Shown here: one piece after another, positions 11,361-22,569 of the stretch
Layout: every line of letters starts with the position of its first letter
Position numbering within the stretch: the stretch's first letter is position 1
From: Oscheius onirici
Taxonomy: Eukaryota; Nematoda; Chromadorea; Rhabditida; Rhabditidae
NCBI GenBank assembly: GCA_932521025.1
Contig: OW051471.1
Coordinates: 1,674,001-1,738,000, forward strand
Length of the DNA: 64,000 nucleotides
Direction: 5' to 3'
Notes under the pieces: generated by a model
Database searches by the model: none
The model's input: only the letters and a program-made list of their open reading frames with translations
What the model was told of the DNA's origin: nothing
Translations under genes and position numbers: made by a program

Positions 11361-11600
11361 ATGGACAAAAATTTCTTCACCGTCGGCATGGTCAAGAAGC
11401 TCATCAAGGCCAAGCAGCAGCTGCCCAGCGAGATGAAGTGCGTTCTGTGGGACGAGGCCGGATACAAGCTGACCAACGGCGTCGTTCTCGTCAAGGAATT
11501 TCCTGCTGGAGCCACTCTGGACATGACCTTCAAAGGATACTCTCGTAGCGACTCGAAGGAGCTGTTCTATCCTGGTGATACTCTCGTCACCTGCAGGTAG
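11361..11600 (+). CDS. Small protein of 79 residues, unknown function
   Basis: An ATG-initiated ORF with GC-rich third positions and strongly biased codons (AAG, CTC, GTC, ACC), unlike the AT-rich surroundings; this points to a real expressed gene. It begins MDKNFFTVGMVKKLIKAKQQ and contains KCVLWDEAGYKLTNG. There is no signal peptide and no membrane helix. TGCAGGTAG at its end could act as a splice donor: an acceptor TTTTCCAG ending about 11624 would add FDPSASIFVFFS before a stop. I do not recognise a family. Confidence 0.6.
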   Translation: MDKNFFTVGMVKKLIKAKQQLPSEMKCVLWDEAGYKLTNGVVLVKEFPAGATLDMTFKGYSRSDSKELFYPGDTLVTCR

Positions 11601-11950
11601 TTCCATCTGTGTTTCGATTTTCCAGGTTCGATCCCTCAGCAAGCATATTTGTTTTCTTTTCTTAGGAAAGTTGCTAATGCTATAGTGCTTGATTTTTTTC
11701 AGTTTACGAGCTACACAAAGTATTGTAAATTGCGTATTGAAAAAGATAGTTATTGTAAATTAATTGCATAATTAGGCTTCAAACGATGCGATACATAATA
11801 TTTGACTATAAAATATATGGAAAACACGAAAATTACAGTAAGGAAACGAACCCGGGGCAAAAAAAATTTAGCAAACGAACGCTTTGCCCACTGCGCCATT
11901 GCGCAGATTTTTGGGCGCGAAATTCAAACGGGGTGCCGAGGTACGCTCGC

Positions 11951-12157
11951 TTTAAAGGGACACTGACATTATAGCCAGATAGGAACAACCTGGGAAGCCC
12001 GCGCATTCAAACCTCAAAAACCTCAAATATTGCATTTCCGTGTTTTCTTTGTTCTAACTCATTTTTTTTTGATTTTACTTGTTTCTAATCGATTTCTCAT
12101 CGAAAATTACGTCTAAAATGAGTGGTAGAACGTCAAAATTGGTTGAAAATTTAAAGG
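11951..12157. mobile_element. Half copy of the TTTAAAGGGACAGTC MITE family
   Basis: Starts CTTTAAAGGGACACTGACAT and shares the TTCAAACCTC block and the AATGAGTGGTAGAACGTC block. It runs directly into the next full copy, which appears inserted in or beside it. Confidence 0.7.
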
Positions 12158-12608
12158 GACAGTCCCATTATAACCAGATAGCAGAATAGAAGCCCGCGCA
12201 TTCAAACCTCAAACACCTCAAATATTGATTTTCCGGGTTTTACTCGTTCTATGCTCATTTTTTCGCCTTCTAAATGTTTTTAATATTTTATCGTCAAATT
12301 TTACGCCTAAAATGAGTGGTGGAACGTCAAATTGGGTGGAAAAATGATGGAAAAAGACGAAAATAACGTATTTTAGGCCAAAAAGTGCTTTTTGGTCTAT
12401 TTCGGTCGATTTTCCACCAATTTTAGCGTCCTACCACTCATTTTAGGGGTACATTTTGACGATACATCGATTAAAAACAAGTACAAATAGAAAAAATTAG
12501 TGTAAACCCCCTAAAAATGCAAAAATGCAGTTTGTCATGGGTCCCGCCACGAAGTTGCCTGATTTCCCCTGCGGGCATGTTCGCACACAACGGGACTGTC
12601 CCTTTAAA
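12150..12608. mobile_element. Full copy of the TTTAAAGGGACAGTC MITE family
   Basis: Left end TTTAAAGGGACAGTCCCATT and right end CGGGACTGTCCCTTTAAA are inverted complements. The internal arrangement is the same as in the 10448 copy. Confidence 0.8.
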
Positions 12609-13060
12609 GCGAGTGGGTAGCTACTGCGCCCGAGCGAGCAAGCTGGCGCGCAGCGAGCTCAAAAAATTAGCGGGAAGCGCAATAAACCTTGACAATTTTT
12701 CACTGCTTTTTGTCGTTTTCCTATGTTCTCATGATGTTTATCGTAAAAAGCATGTTGAAAATAGTCAGTAGACGACAAGAATGGAAAAAACACATTAAAA
12801 TGGACAAAAATGGCCGGTTTTTCATATTTTTCGGTAAAAAAGGCCGTTTCAACGCTAAATTGACTTTTTTTCTTTTATTCTTTTGCTATTTCTCGTTGTT
12901 TTATGTCAGAAGGATTGATTTACCCGGAGAAATAGGTAGGAAAGAAAAGAAAATTGATGAAAAACGACGTTTTCGCTATTTTTGGAATAAAAATATTCTG
13001 AAAAGCCGCACAAAAATACGGTAGAATCAGCCCGCCTATTTCCGTAATTACTCACTCGCT

Positions 13061-13389
13061 TTAAAGAAATAGACAAAAAAGCACGTTTTGGACTGAAATT
13101 CGTTATTTTCGTCTATTTCTGTAATTGTTCTACCATGTTTAGCATTCCACCACTCATTTTAGATGTACTTTTTGACGAGAAATCGTTCAAAAACAAGTAA
13201 AAATCGAAAAAAATGAGTGTAAACCCCTAAAAATGCAAAAATAGAAGTTTGTCTTGGGTCCTGCCACGTAGATTAGAAGTTTGTCTTGAAATTTGCAGAA
13301 GTTTGAAGTTTGTAGAAAAATAGAAGTTTGTCTTGGGTCCTGCCACGTTGATTTCCCCTGTTCACACATAATGTCAGTGTCCCTTTAAA
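13061..13389. mobile_element. Half copy of the TTTAAAGGGACAGTC MITE family
   Basis: Right arm only, ending ATGTCAGTGTCCCTTTAAAG. An internal stretch (AGAAGTTTGTCTTGGGTCC) is duplicated at about 13244 and 13321. Confidence 0.7.
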
Positions 13390-15014
13390 GAAACCGCTTT
13401 TTCACAGATCCAGATAAATACTTGTCTTTGGTCTTCTCCTTGCCCAAATTTTATGGAGCCAGCTCTAAGAGTTGCTTGTTTGGAGAGAAAAACCCAGCAC
13501 AAACGTGAAATACCACTTTTAGGATTTTCCGCGGAAGTTCCGCGGAACGCGGAATTTTATTTTTAGACTCGCGGAAGTTCTTTTTTTTGCGATTCGCACA
13601 TCACTGGCGCTTACCCAGCTTGTTTAGAGTCAGTTTGACTTCTTGAGTCATTTTCAGTTTTTCGACTACTAGAACTCATTTTCAAGCTTTGCGATGTAGA
13701 GGAGATCAAAAGCTACAACTTTGTAGAACAACACAAAGCTGGATAACCTTTTCTTCATACTGGAAAACCATTATTCCCCCCCCCCCCTGTGGTTACTTTA
13801 TCCTCTCCCGCGCTGAATGGCCACGGGGGGGGGGGAAGGGGAGAATGTATACCACCCTGTAGAAAAGATAACTTTCGGATGTCATGAAGTCCCCCAACCG
13901 TACTTTACGCATGCCTATTTTTGTACGTAAAGTTACGCCCCTTTGAGAAGTAAAAATGATAGATGGGATGTTTTAGTTTCATCCTTACGTGGGAATTCGA
14001 AAATATGCTTGGTTTCATCCATCTCCAACAGGTCAAAGTTCAGCAATGAATTTTCAACACACACAAGAAAATTAAAAATTATGGGTACTTTTCTACTTGA
14101 TGGTTAGATGCTATTGAGAGCCAGAGATCCTCCTCTCTCCTCTAACAGCCTCATGTGCCAGTCCGAAGTCACAATGCGGTGACAATTCGATTCGTTACTC
14201 TAACTTCCTACTCACCCACTATGACGTTCTGACAAGAATCTCTAGGACTACAGCTTCGAGAATATCAAAAAGTATGCTTCACGGATAGATAATAATCATC
14301 TAAAAATTGTTAATTACGATGATTCGGTTGCAATCACTCGGACAAGAGAGAAATGAGCCTGCAACCTTTTTGTTTGTGGTTCATCCCAAATTCGTTCACC
14401 GAAATCATACCTAAAGCGCTCGGCATACCTAAACGTTTGCAATGCCCTGTTTATTTTGGTTTCTTGAAACTGAAACTTTCGTTGTGAAGTGACGACATTT
14501 GTTTCAACACAAGCATAAGAAACAAATTTTACAGCTTGTTCACTCTGTGAGTGCATAACGGTAGATTAAAAATATCTATTTCGGAGATATTTCCAAGAGA
14601 GGAGAATTGGAGGCCGAGATTTTCATTTGTTCTTACAGAGTTCGTAAAACATCATTATTTCTTCAAGACTTACTTGCCTCCGTCTCTCTGTTCTCATACT
14701 CTTCCCACGGCATACTTTTATTATTTTTTGCTCAAAGTCTCCGTATCCTTGTCATATCGCCTTCTCTCTTCCCAATAGATTCTCGATTCTTCTTCAGAAT
14801 TCAATTCCCTCTCACTCTGCCCGTTGTTGCCACACCCTAAAGAACAGCTCGTTCGTCTCTTTGCCTCTCCAGGGATCAAAATGGTCAATTGAATTGTGCC
14901 GACTTCCGACTAGGGCGAGCAGATGATGATGAAGATGTCTCCTTCTGAAAGTGTTTATCTCTTTTGCGTTTCTATTCTTTTTCCCTTTCCTCTAATCGAA
15001 AAACCAGTTTTTAG
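13390..15014. other. Intergenic DNA, no supported gene
   Basis: Contains facing C- and G-runs (13776-13787 and 13825-13835) and a GCGGAAGTTC-rich repeat near 13540-13590. ORFs of 60-80 codons on both strands lack splice or family support. Confidence 0.4.
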
Positions 15015-15029
15015 AGCATCTACAGAAAA

Positions 15030-18000
15030 ATGACGATAATACAGTATGTGGTGGCTACTGTAATGTTTACGGTAGGTTTTTGGACAGAGGGAGACAGAGA
15101 GTCAAAGAGTCAGAGAGACAGCGAGACGCACATTGTTCAAAAAATTATAGGTGTCTCTTTATGGAATCTTCATCAACGTTCTAGTGCTCTATGGATTCAG
15201 TCGAAGAATTCGCTTCAGGACCTCCTTCTACATTTTTTGTAGGTTAGTGAAGTGAACACGGCTTAATTTCTTTCGCAAAAAATCTGAAGGTCCAGAGGAA
15301 GCATTCTTCAAAACCGAAAAGTCTTTTATGTTTTACACGAAACATCTTTGGAAAACAGTACTTTAGGTAATTTGGTAGCCAAGTTTCTCACATTTGAATG
15401 GTTTCATCGTCCTTATAAAGTCACGGCGACAGCTATAGAACTAATGTAGACTATGCAAAATGTAAAAATTGTTTTATCTACAGGCTGTGAAAGCTGCTGA
15501 GCAAAGCAAAGTAGTCCGTGCTGTGGTGACGTCTGAAATAGGTAAATTTTTAGCAGTAGAACCCCAGTTTTTTTTTTTTTGGGGGGGGGGGATGTTTCTA
15601 CTTTCGCATTATAGAATGCGGATTTTCTGAATTCAAATTCTCTACAAAAGAGACCACTGTTTCTTTACTATGTCGTTGGCTAAATATACGAAAAAAAACA
15701 TATTTCGTAAAATGCAAAATTATTCAAACTCATGATGTTTCACCGCTTTACATATGAAATATGCTGTTCAATCGACTTCGTTCTGTCGTTCCTTATATTC
15801 CCAAAGAAATGTTATTCTCCAGATGCAAGAGGTCGAGAATGCTTCAATTTTCTTATCAAATATTGGAATAATAAAGTTTTCAATGACGTCATGGCGATGA
15901 TGAACAAAAGCCACTTTCAGATCCAGAACGATCACGAACACAATAACCTGTCTGGCCTTTCTTCTATGGGCTGCTCCTTGCACGTTTCTGTGAGTTTTTT
16001 GTTTGAGGTCAATAAACTTCAAAGCTACGTTGTTTTCCCCCATTTTCTAGCTCACAATCAGTCCTGTAGATTTTATCACTTTTCTTTAGGTCGCTGACAT
16101 ACTAATCAAATTGCATTCCTTGAGTACCTGAAATTGTTTAACAAAATCTGACAGTTTACGCTAAGCATGAAATCTAAATAAATGGATTTTTTTCTGGTTC
16201 TTTTCCTTGCGTTTCCAATCGAATTAATTGAGGTTTATTTTATGTTTTTCCTGTTTCGATCAGTTGATGAATAGAAGGCCTCTCAACTTCATCAATTGAT
16301 CAACTGAGATCGAGATTTGTCTTTTACGGTAATCCTTGTGTATTGAATAGACTACAATAGAAAGTAAGAAATATGTTACTTTCAGAGGCCAGTACTTTCT
16401 TCCCCACTGGGCCAACGTCTTCTGGGGACAGATTGCCGGCTGTGGAGCCTATGCTTGTGGTCTTCTGGTCGACTGCGCCGTGGCTGGAAACCGCTTCTTT
16501 GCGACATACTTTCCACTGAATTTTAGGAATCACAATCATCGACCGGCTTATGTAAGTTGAGCTTTTTTTCAAGCCTGAAAGAAACCAGAATCGATGTTCC
16601 CGTTGCTCATTTGCCTATACAGTTGCAGTGAAATATTCCAAAGTTTTGTAAAAGACCACGAACCTTGAATGTATTATTTCTCAAACTGTTTCACTTGTTA
16701 GTTATTAGGAAAAGAAACTTCCACCATACTACATAGATACATTTTTTTAGGAGAAAAAAAATTCTTATGAACAGAGAAGCTTACGATTACTTTTGTCCCT
16801 ACTGTTCATCCCGCCGAGCATATTTCTACAGTGTAACGAATACATGTAGAAACAGTGAAGCGCAAAATGGTTCACTTACTGAACGATATTCTCTTCTTCC
16901 GGATTTTGCCAGCAAAGACGTATGCTAAAATTGGAGAAAAATGGCTTCACTAACTTCTCGCGAAGTTGACTGAACTTTCATTGTAGTGGATCTCACATTC
17001 AGATGTAAAATCTACTGTTGGCAGAACTTCAAATTAATTCAATTTAACCTTAACCATCCAACAAAACATCAGATCTTTGTAAGACTATAAGCGACTGATG
17101 AAACAGAACAATTTCTTTGCCAAGACCAAAACAAATACTGATTGTGAGCATGACTTACTTTGGTTATCTGCCAGAAAATTTGGACAATATTTTCAGATAG
17201 CCCTCTTCATCTGCTGGATATTTGGCGCTTTTGTCTTCATCATTGGACTACGAGGTTGGTGCTTTTCAAGTCATTTTAGCTTCTTTGTGATATCGAAATT
17301 ACACCGTTTGGTACATTGACCTCTTTTACTATAAAATCAAGATTAACTTAGCTAGAGGCATTGAAGCTGGTTTCATTGGGGATACTGTAATCAGTGGTAA
17401 ACGGTAATGAGCTGATGTGTGATACTTTTTCTTCGCCACCATTGACCAGCTATGAGTTTCCAGTCAAACTAACACTCTCCGGAAGCAAACACAGCAAGTG
17501 CAGTTTTTATTATAAAAAATTACAGTATGGAGCGGTGCGTGCCTTCAGTCTGCATATTTTCAGTTGCACATAATTGCGTACGTGTGGAAACCAAATTTCC
17601 CACAAATGAGCTTCTCGTAAATAAAAATTCATGTGGCTACAATTTGAGACGAGGTGATCACTAAGAGGGAATCAAGACTACCAGAATGAATCAAAAGTTT
17701 TTCGTTATCATTTAACTACTCAAAACAAAAAAAAACTTTACAGATTCATGTGGCTACGTTTACAACATCCATCTGCTCTCATGGGCACCGGAAGAAACTC
17801 CCTGCTCCCAGAATTTCTCAGACAAGTTTTTCATCGTCGTCTGTGTGGTGACATCAGCTACTGTAATCCTCAATATTTTCACCTTTATCAAGATTTTTGT
17901 CATCACGGGAAATTTTTTTGAAAAAAGTTATGCAAAGTACATGTTTAGGGTACTGTAAGCAACGGCAGTTCAATAAAAAGCAAGATCAAAAACAAGACGA

Positions 18001-19703
18001 GGAGGAATCAGAGACTTTTTGTTCAGGTTAGCATATTATTCCACCACCAAAACTTTTTCGATTGATACGGCTACTCAGGGTTTTTTTCAATACAAACAAT
18101 GAAACCAAAGGCGTTTTCGCTGCTTTTTCAATTTTTGTCTGGAAACAAAAAAATCAAGAGTCCGAAAGTGTTTCATAAAGTCTGTTCACAAAAATAAAAG
18201 AACGGTAACCCAAAATTCCTTAACTCGAGGGTCCGTGTTTTGGGTTTAACAGCTACTTTGGATTTTTGCAGGTTGATTTTTTCGCTGTTAAAGGGACAGT
18301 CTCATTATAACCAGATTGGAATATTCTAGAAAGCCCGCACATTCAAACTTCAAACACCTCAAATGTTGAATTTCCGTGTTTTACTCGTTCTATGCTTATT
18401 TTTTCGACTTCTACTTGTTTTTAATCGATTTGTCGTCGAAAATTACCCCTAAAACAAGTGGTGGAACGCTAAAAATGGTGGAAAAATGAAAAAAAAACAA
18501 AAAATCACGTTTTGGCCTAAAATACGTTATTTCCGTCATTTTTCCACCAATTTTAGCGTCCCACTACTCATTTTAGGGGTTATTTTTGACGATAAATCGA
18601 TTAGAAACAAGTAGAAATCGAAAAAAGTAGTGGAGAACGAGGAAAACGCCAAAATGAAATTTGTCGTGGGTCCCGCCACGCAGTTGCCTGATTTCCCATG
18701 GAGGCTTGGAGGCACGTAATGAGACTATCCCTTTAAGCGGCACAGTTGGGAACATAAGGTTCTCACGGTGAAGAGAATATTTCAGTTGTCAATAACTACG
18801 ATATAGAACGAAGTTGAAGGAGGAAGCAAAATTTCGAAATGCTGTTGTACTATATGCAATCAGTAAAACAGTAATTTTCTGAGGACTTTCTGAGGATGTT
18901 TTCCGCAACCATACGGCACTTCCGTATTCGATCCGAACTCGTACTTTTTTTCATTTTCTCAATTGTTTACATCACTAGATTGCCCGACTCAGAAATTTTA
19001 CTATACGGGGAATTTGTGAAACAACTGAAGAAGTACATTTGAAACGACAGTTTCACACCCACTATACCAATTCGCTTTCTTGACTGCGTACTCTGAAAAT
19101 TTCAAAACTTCACATTTTCGACAGCTTTGTTTCGTGGATATAGCCAAGAAGAGACCAGATGGTTGATTTGGAAAGTCTTATTTCTTGACTGAATATCAAC
19201 ATGTGCATGTTGTAAAATTGTAGTAGACAAATTCCGGCACTTTTGCTCGAAAATGTCTCAGGAAACGCGGTAAGCGATTCAAATAGTGCTTTTATTGACC
19301 ACAGCCCGCTGTACAGCCATTGTGTGTCTCACCCAGAGTTTTACTCAAGCAAAATTTGAAGCAAACAGTTTTCAACCCAAAACTAACCGCAAGAATTTCA
19401 ACGTTTTTCCTCTCCCATCTCATTACAAAATTCCCTCATTTTCAGAGTCTCATCCAAGCCTCCTTCTACCTCATCGACATGGTTTTCTGTCAGCTCCTGT
19501 ACAAATTATCTGACGCTATCTGGTTCCGCTTCATCTGTATGGGCTTCGTATGGCTGTCCATTCATGTCCTGGACGGGTATTTTTATATCAAAAATAGTGT
19601 AAAAAAGCTCTTTTTTAGGACGGTGATGCTGCTGTACAACAAGGATATGTTCAAGAAGAAACAAGTGATGTCATTGGCAAAGACCAAGACTGATAAACGT
19701 TGA
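15030..19703 (+). CDS. SRX-class seven-helix chemoreceptor, first paralogue (possible pseudogene)
   Basis: Nine proposed exons: 15030-15071, 15151-15242, 15921-15989, 16386-16551, 17197-17254, 17744-17898, 17949-18026, 19446-19576 and 19619-19703. They join in phase to give about 291 residues. Family marks, in order: a TM1 stretch YGIFINVLVLYGFSRR; CLAFLLWAAPCTFL; the post-TM3 motif GNRFFATYFP; TM4 IALFICWIFGAFVFIIGL; a cysteine pair region SWAPEETPCSQNF; TM5; a basic third loop KTRRNQRLFVQ; TM6 SLIQASFYLIDMVF; and TM7 ending FVWLSIHVLDG. SRX receptors are presumed G-protein-coupled chemosensory receptors of sensory neurons. The ATG at 15030 gives a short N-terminus compared with the paralogue, so the true start may be in an earlier exon: an acceptor TTTTTAG ends at 15014 and is in frame. 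The donor after TM5 is abnormal (see findings). Confidence 0.82.
18288..18736. mobile_element. TTTAAAGGGACAGTC-family MITE in an SRX intron
   Basis: Left end TTAAAGGGACAGTCTCATTA and right end TAATGAGACTATCCCTTTAA are inverted complements. It lies wholly inside the intron 18027-19445. Confidence 0.85.
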
Positions 19704-19873
19704 ATTATTCCATTTTTTGTGTTTTGGGTAGACGGTATAAGGTGAAAAGGAAGCGTAGGTTTGTTTCCTGCAGTTCCGCTTTGAGAAAAGTATAATTTCT
19801 TATGCAATTAAAAGCCTGGAAACAAGCGTTTTTGAAGGGAAAATTAGCAATTTTGGAGGTTTCATAGTTTGTC

Positions 19874-20279
19874 CAGGGATGGCAAACCTGGCCGAAAAAG
19901 TTGCGCCGGCCAGGTTGAGCCAGGCTGCCAGGTTGTAAACAGGGCGCCGAACCTGGCCAGGTTTGGCGGCTAGGATCGCGGCAGGACCCTCGCGGCGGGT
20001 TACTGTAGCAAATCGATAAAACTCCATTTTTCTTGTAGATTCTTGTACAAGATGTTATTTTTTTCCCTTTTTTCGTTGCAACACGTTATAAAGTCACCAA
20101 CAACGACAATAAAATAAGAAAACTAGAGAAAAATCGAGTTTTATCGATTTGCTACAGTAACCCGCCGCGAGGGTCCCGCCACGATTCTAGCCGCCAAACC
20201 TGGTCCAATCTGGCCGAACCTGGCTAGGTTGGGTCAGGTTGGCGCGCCGTTTACAACCTGGCCTGGCCCGGCCCGGCCT
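19874..20279. mobile_element. Fold-back element, CAGGGATGGCAAACC family, copy 2
   Basis: Its left end and core closely match copy 1 at 5414, including ATCGATAAAAC and GTTGCAACACGTTATAAAG. The right end stops after repeated GGCCCGG motifs, without the GGTTTGCCATCCCTG terminus, so this copy looks truncated. An extra GGGTCC-type insertion (GCGAGGGTCCCGCCACGA) near 20167 distinguishes it. Confidence 0.75.
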
Positions 20280-20329
20280 CTTGTACAAAATGTTTATTTT
20301 CACAAACTATTTTTTTTTCACAAGCTGTG

Positions 20330-20586
20330 CGAGTGCTTCCTCAAGCGCTCCTCAGCGATTCTACCAAGGCCAGAATCTACTGTGGAAAGAAGAGGATTCC
20401 AATCCCAGAACTGCGACACAGCGGGATTGTCAAGTCAACACTTATGGCTCCGCCACAGTGATTCCACCAAGTCAAGCAGCCGTCTACCCGAACAAGAAGA
20501 CAACTCCAATCAAGAAGATGTTTTCACGACTCGGTCAGGATGTCACCTGCTGGATGAGAAGAAACTGGGCAGTGGTCGAGACCTGA
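20330..20586 (+). CDS. Orphan 3' exon candidate
   Basis: An open frame ending TGA at 20584 with worm-like codon use. It encodes RFYQGQNLLWKEEDSNPRTA, later VIPPSQAAVYPNKKTTPIKK and RLGQDVTCWMRRNWAVVET. Plausible acceptors lie just upstream (CACAAG, CCTCAG). No start and no upstream exon are visible; a fold-back transposon ends about 50 bases before it, which may have separated it from its gene. Two other frames are also partly open, so the frame is uncertain. Family unknown. Confidence 0.3.
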
Positions 20587-20827
20587 AAGCGGCGAAGGAT
20601 TCCAAGAAACGACCGTTTCTACATGATACCCCTCGATTCCGTCAAAATAAACTTGTAAACTTGAATTCTTTCCTTTTAAAAAATTCTGATCTTCCTTTTT
20701 GGAATAAAAAAGGGATTCAGTTTGTCTGCTTTGGTTTTTTGAATTCTTACGCCTTTGGCTTCAAACACTTTTCGTATATTAGGGCGCGTCATATTCAACG
20801 AAGTCGAGCAATTTCAAAGAGCAAAAA

Positions 20828-20950
20828 AATGTAGGTCTAACCTAGGCCGAATTAATAGGCTATATGAGAGACCTGGATATCTTACCGTCTGAGCACAGTG
20901 AACGGTTCAAGTTTTGACAAAAACATCATTTTGCCCATAACTCTTCAGCA
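20828..20950 (+). mobile_element. Fragment of the fold-back element with tRNA-like modules
   Basis: Matches the left arm of the element at 33662: ATGTAGGTCTAAC, GGCCGAATTAATAGGCT, and CTTACCGTCTGAGCACAGTG. It stops after CATAACTCTTCAG, before the tRNA-like part. Confidence 0.7.
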
Positions 20951-22112
20951 GGGATGGGCGAATATCAAAATCAGAAGAAGCTGGTGTGTATTACCTTCAG
21001 CCGACCACGCATCAGAGGTGAATGCGATATTATGTTGAGCACACAAGCTTTTTTTTTTCTCAAGCTGCAATTCGTATTTCCTTTTTTTGCTTCACGAATA
21101 CGGTGTAAAGCGCGAACTTTTTGTAGAAAAATAGAACGCAGCCTCTATATATCCTCTCTATTACAGTCACTCTCACCAAACCATGAACAGTTCGCAACTT
21201 AGGTTCTTTCAACAGGCTAGTTTTTCCAGCTATCCACTATGGAATCTGGTTGATGGTCAGATTTACATGCTGTAAACAAATTGCCAATGTGAAACAACAA
21301 CAGAAATCTTTAGGATTTTCTCACGAGCTCATTTTCTAAGAAAAACATAGAGCAGCGTTCAGGTTTTACCAATTTCTTGTGAATTACATCCTCAATGTGC
21401 TCATTTTTCGTTCTAAAAAGTTGGCTTGTTTTTTTTCCGAACTCTTGAACCAGCATGCAATTACAATTACAGGTGTCTTCAACGCGGCATGTACAAGACT
21501 GCAAAGATGTGCCTTTCTTGCGTTTTCTTCTCCTGCATCAGAGCTGAGATATAACTCCGGTACATTTCGGTAACAACAATGTACACTTTCGGCAAAACTA
21601 CTAGTAGGTAAACATAACAGAAGAAGTTTTTGTTTTAGTTGGTAGACTAATGTTGCTGCAGGTAACCCGACACAATGATTCGCTCTTTGAAGCCATAATT
21701 TTCTTTGATCTTATTGGAGTTCAGTGATTGCAGGCTGAAACTTCGCAGGCCACTGTTACATTCCCAAGTTTATGATACAAAACGTTTCTCTCTATCATAC
21801 CTTTCAATATTTTCCAAAGTTTCACAGAGAGCATATAATTGGGGCTTCTTTAGCGCATCGATGAACTCAAGACCTACCTGTAGTGTTTCTCAGCTTTTCA
21901 TATGTTTTACAATGTGTACCAGTAAAAACTTGCCTACCTTTTAGTAATACGAACACATCACAAATCATAACTATACAAAACTTTCCGCCAAGCTTAGAAC
22001 TTACAGCTTATGTTCAACTTGGTAGCTTTCAGAATTTTTTTTTAAGTTTCATAGAGTAAATATGCATCTTTGGCGCATGGATGGCCATCAGATATGTTTA
22101 CTGTTGAAAAAA
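20951..22112. other. Intergenic DNA, no supported gene
   Basis: AT-rich. ORFs of 60-80 codons occur on both strands with no recognisable protein or consistent splice pattern. Confidence 0.4.
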
Positions 22113-22330
22113 AACTTTTTATTCGGTTTTCAAGGTAGTTCACCTGACCGAGCTCACATCCGAAGAATCGAGGAGGTTTGGAGTGAAGGTTGAGCGCGTT
22201 GAATGATCAGGGTTTGCTGAAGGTACGGGATCCGCTGGGCAGTCTAGGCTGGCGAGAGATGCCAAGGCAAACTACCTTCGTGTACCAGGGATTGAGCTTG
22301 CGATCGCATTCTTTGCTTCAGATTGCGCCC
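22113..22330 (-). repeat. tRNA-derived SINE-like repeat, diverged copy
   Basis: Shares CACATCCGAAGAATCGAGG, GGCTGGCGAGAGATGCCA and GGGATTGAGCTTGCGATCGC with the copies at 27694 and 45955. The tRNA-like head (right side) is eroded. Confidence 0.65.
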
Positions 22331-22569
22331 GCAAAAAAACCAATTCCCATTTTCAAAACACCCACTCCACGATATTTTCCCATCGTAATGATGCTCGACT
22401 CTTAGAAATAAGCCTGGTCGTGAGAAAGTTCCTCTTTTCATTCTGTGAACAAAATAGTCTCCTGGGAATGATCGGACATTCAAACTAGCCTCTTGTATCC
22501 ATTCTCACCACTTTTTCACGTATGAAAACAACTTTCAGATTAGCGTAAGAACAAGTTTTGTTCCTAGAA

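Noticed and set aside
11325..11642. Minus-strand ORF of 105 codons opposite the small gene
   Set aside because: Codon bias favours the plus strand and no splice or family support exists on the minus.
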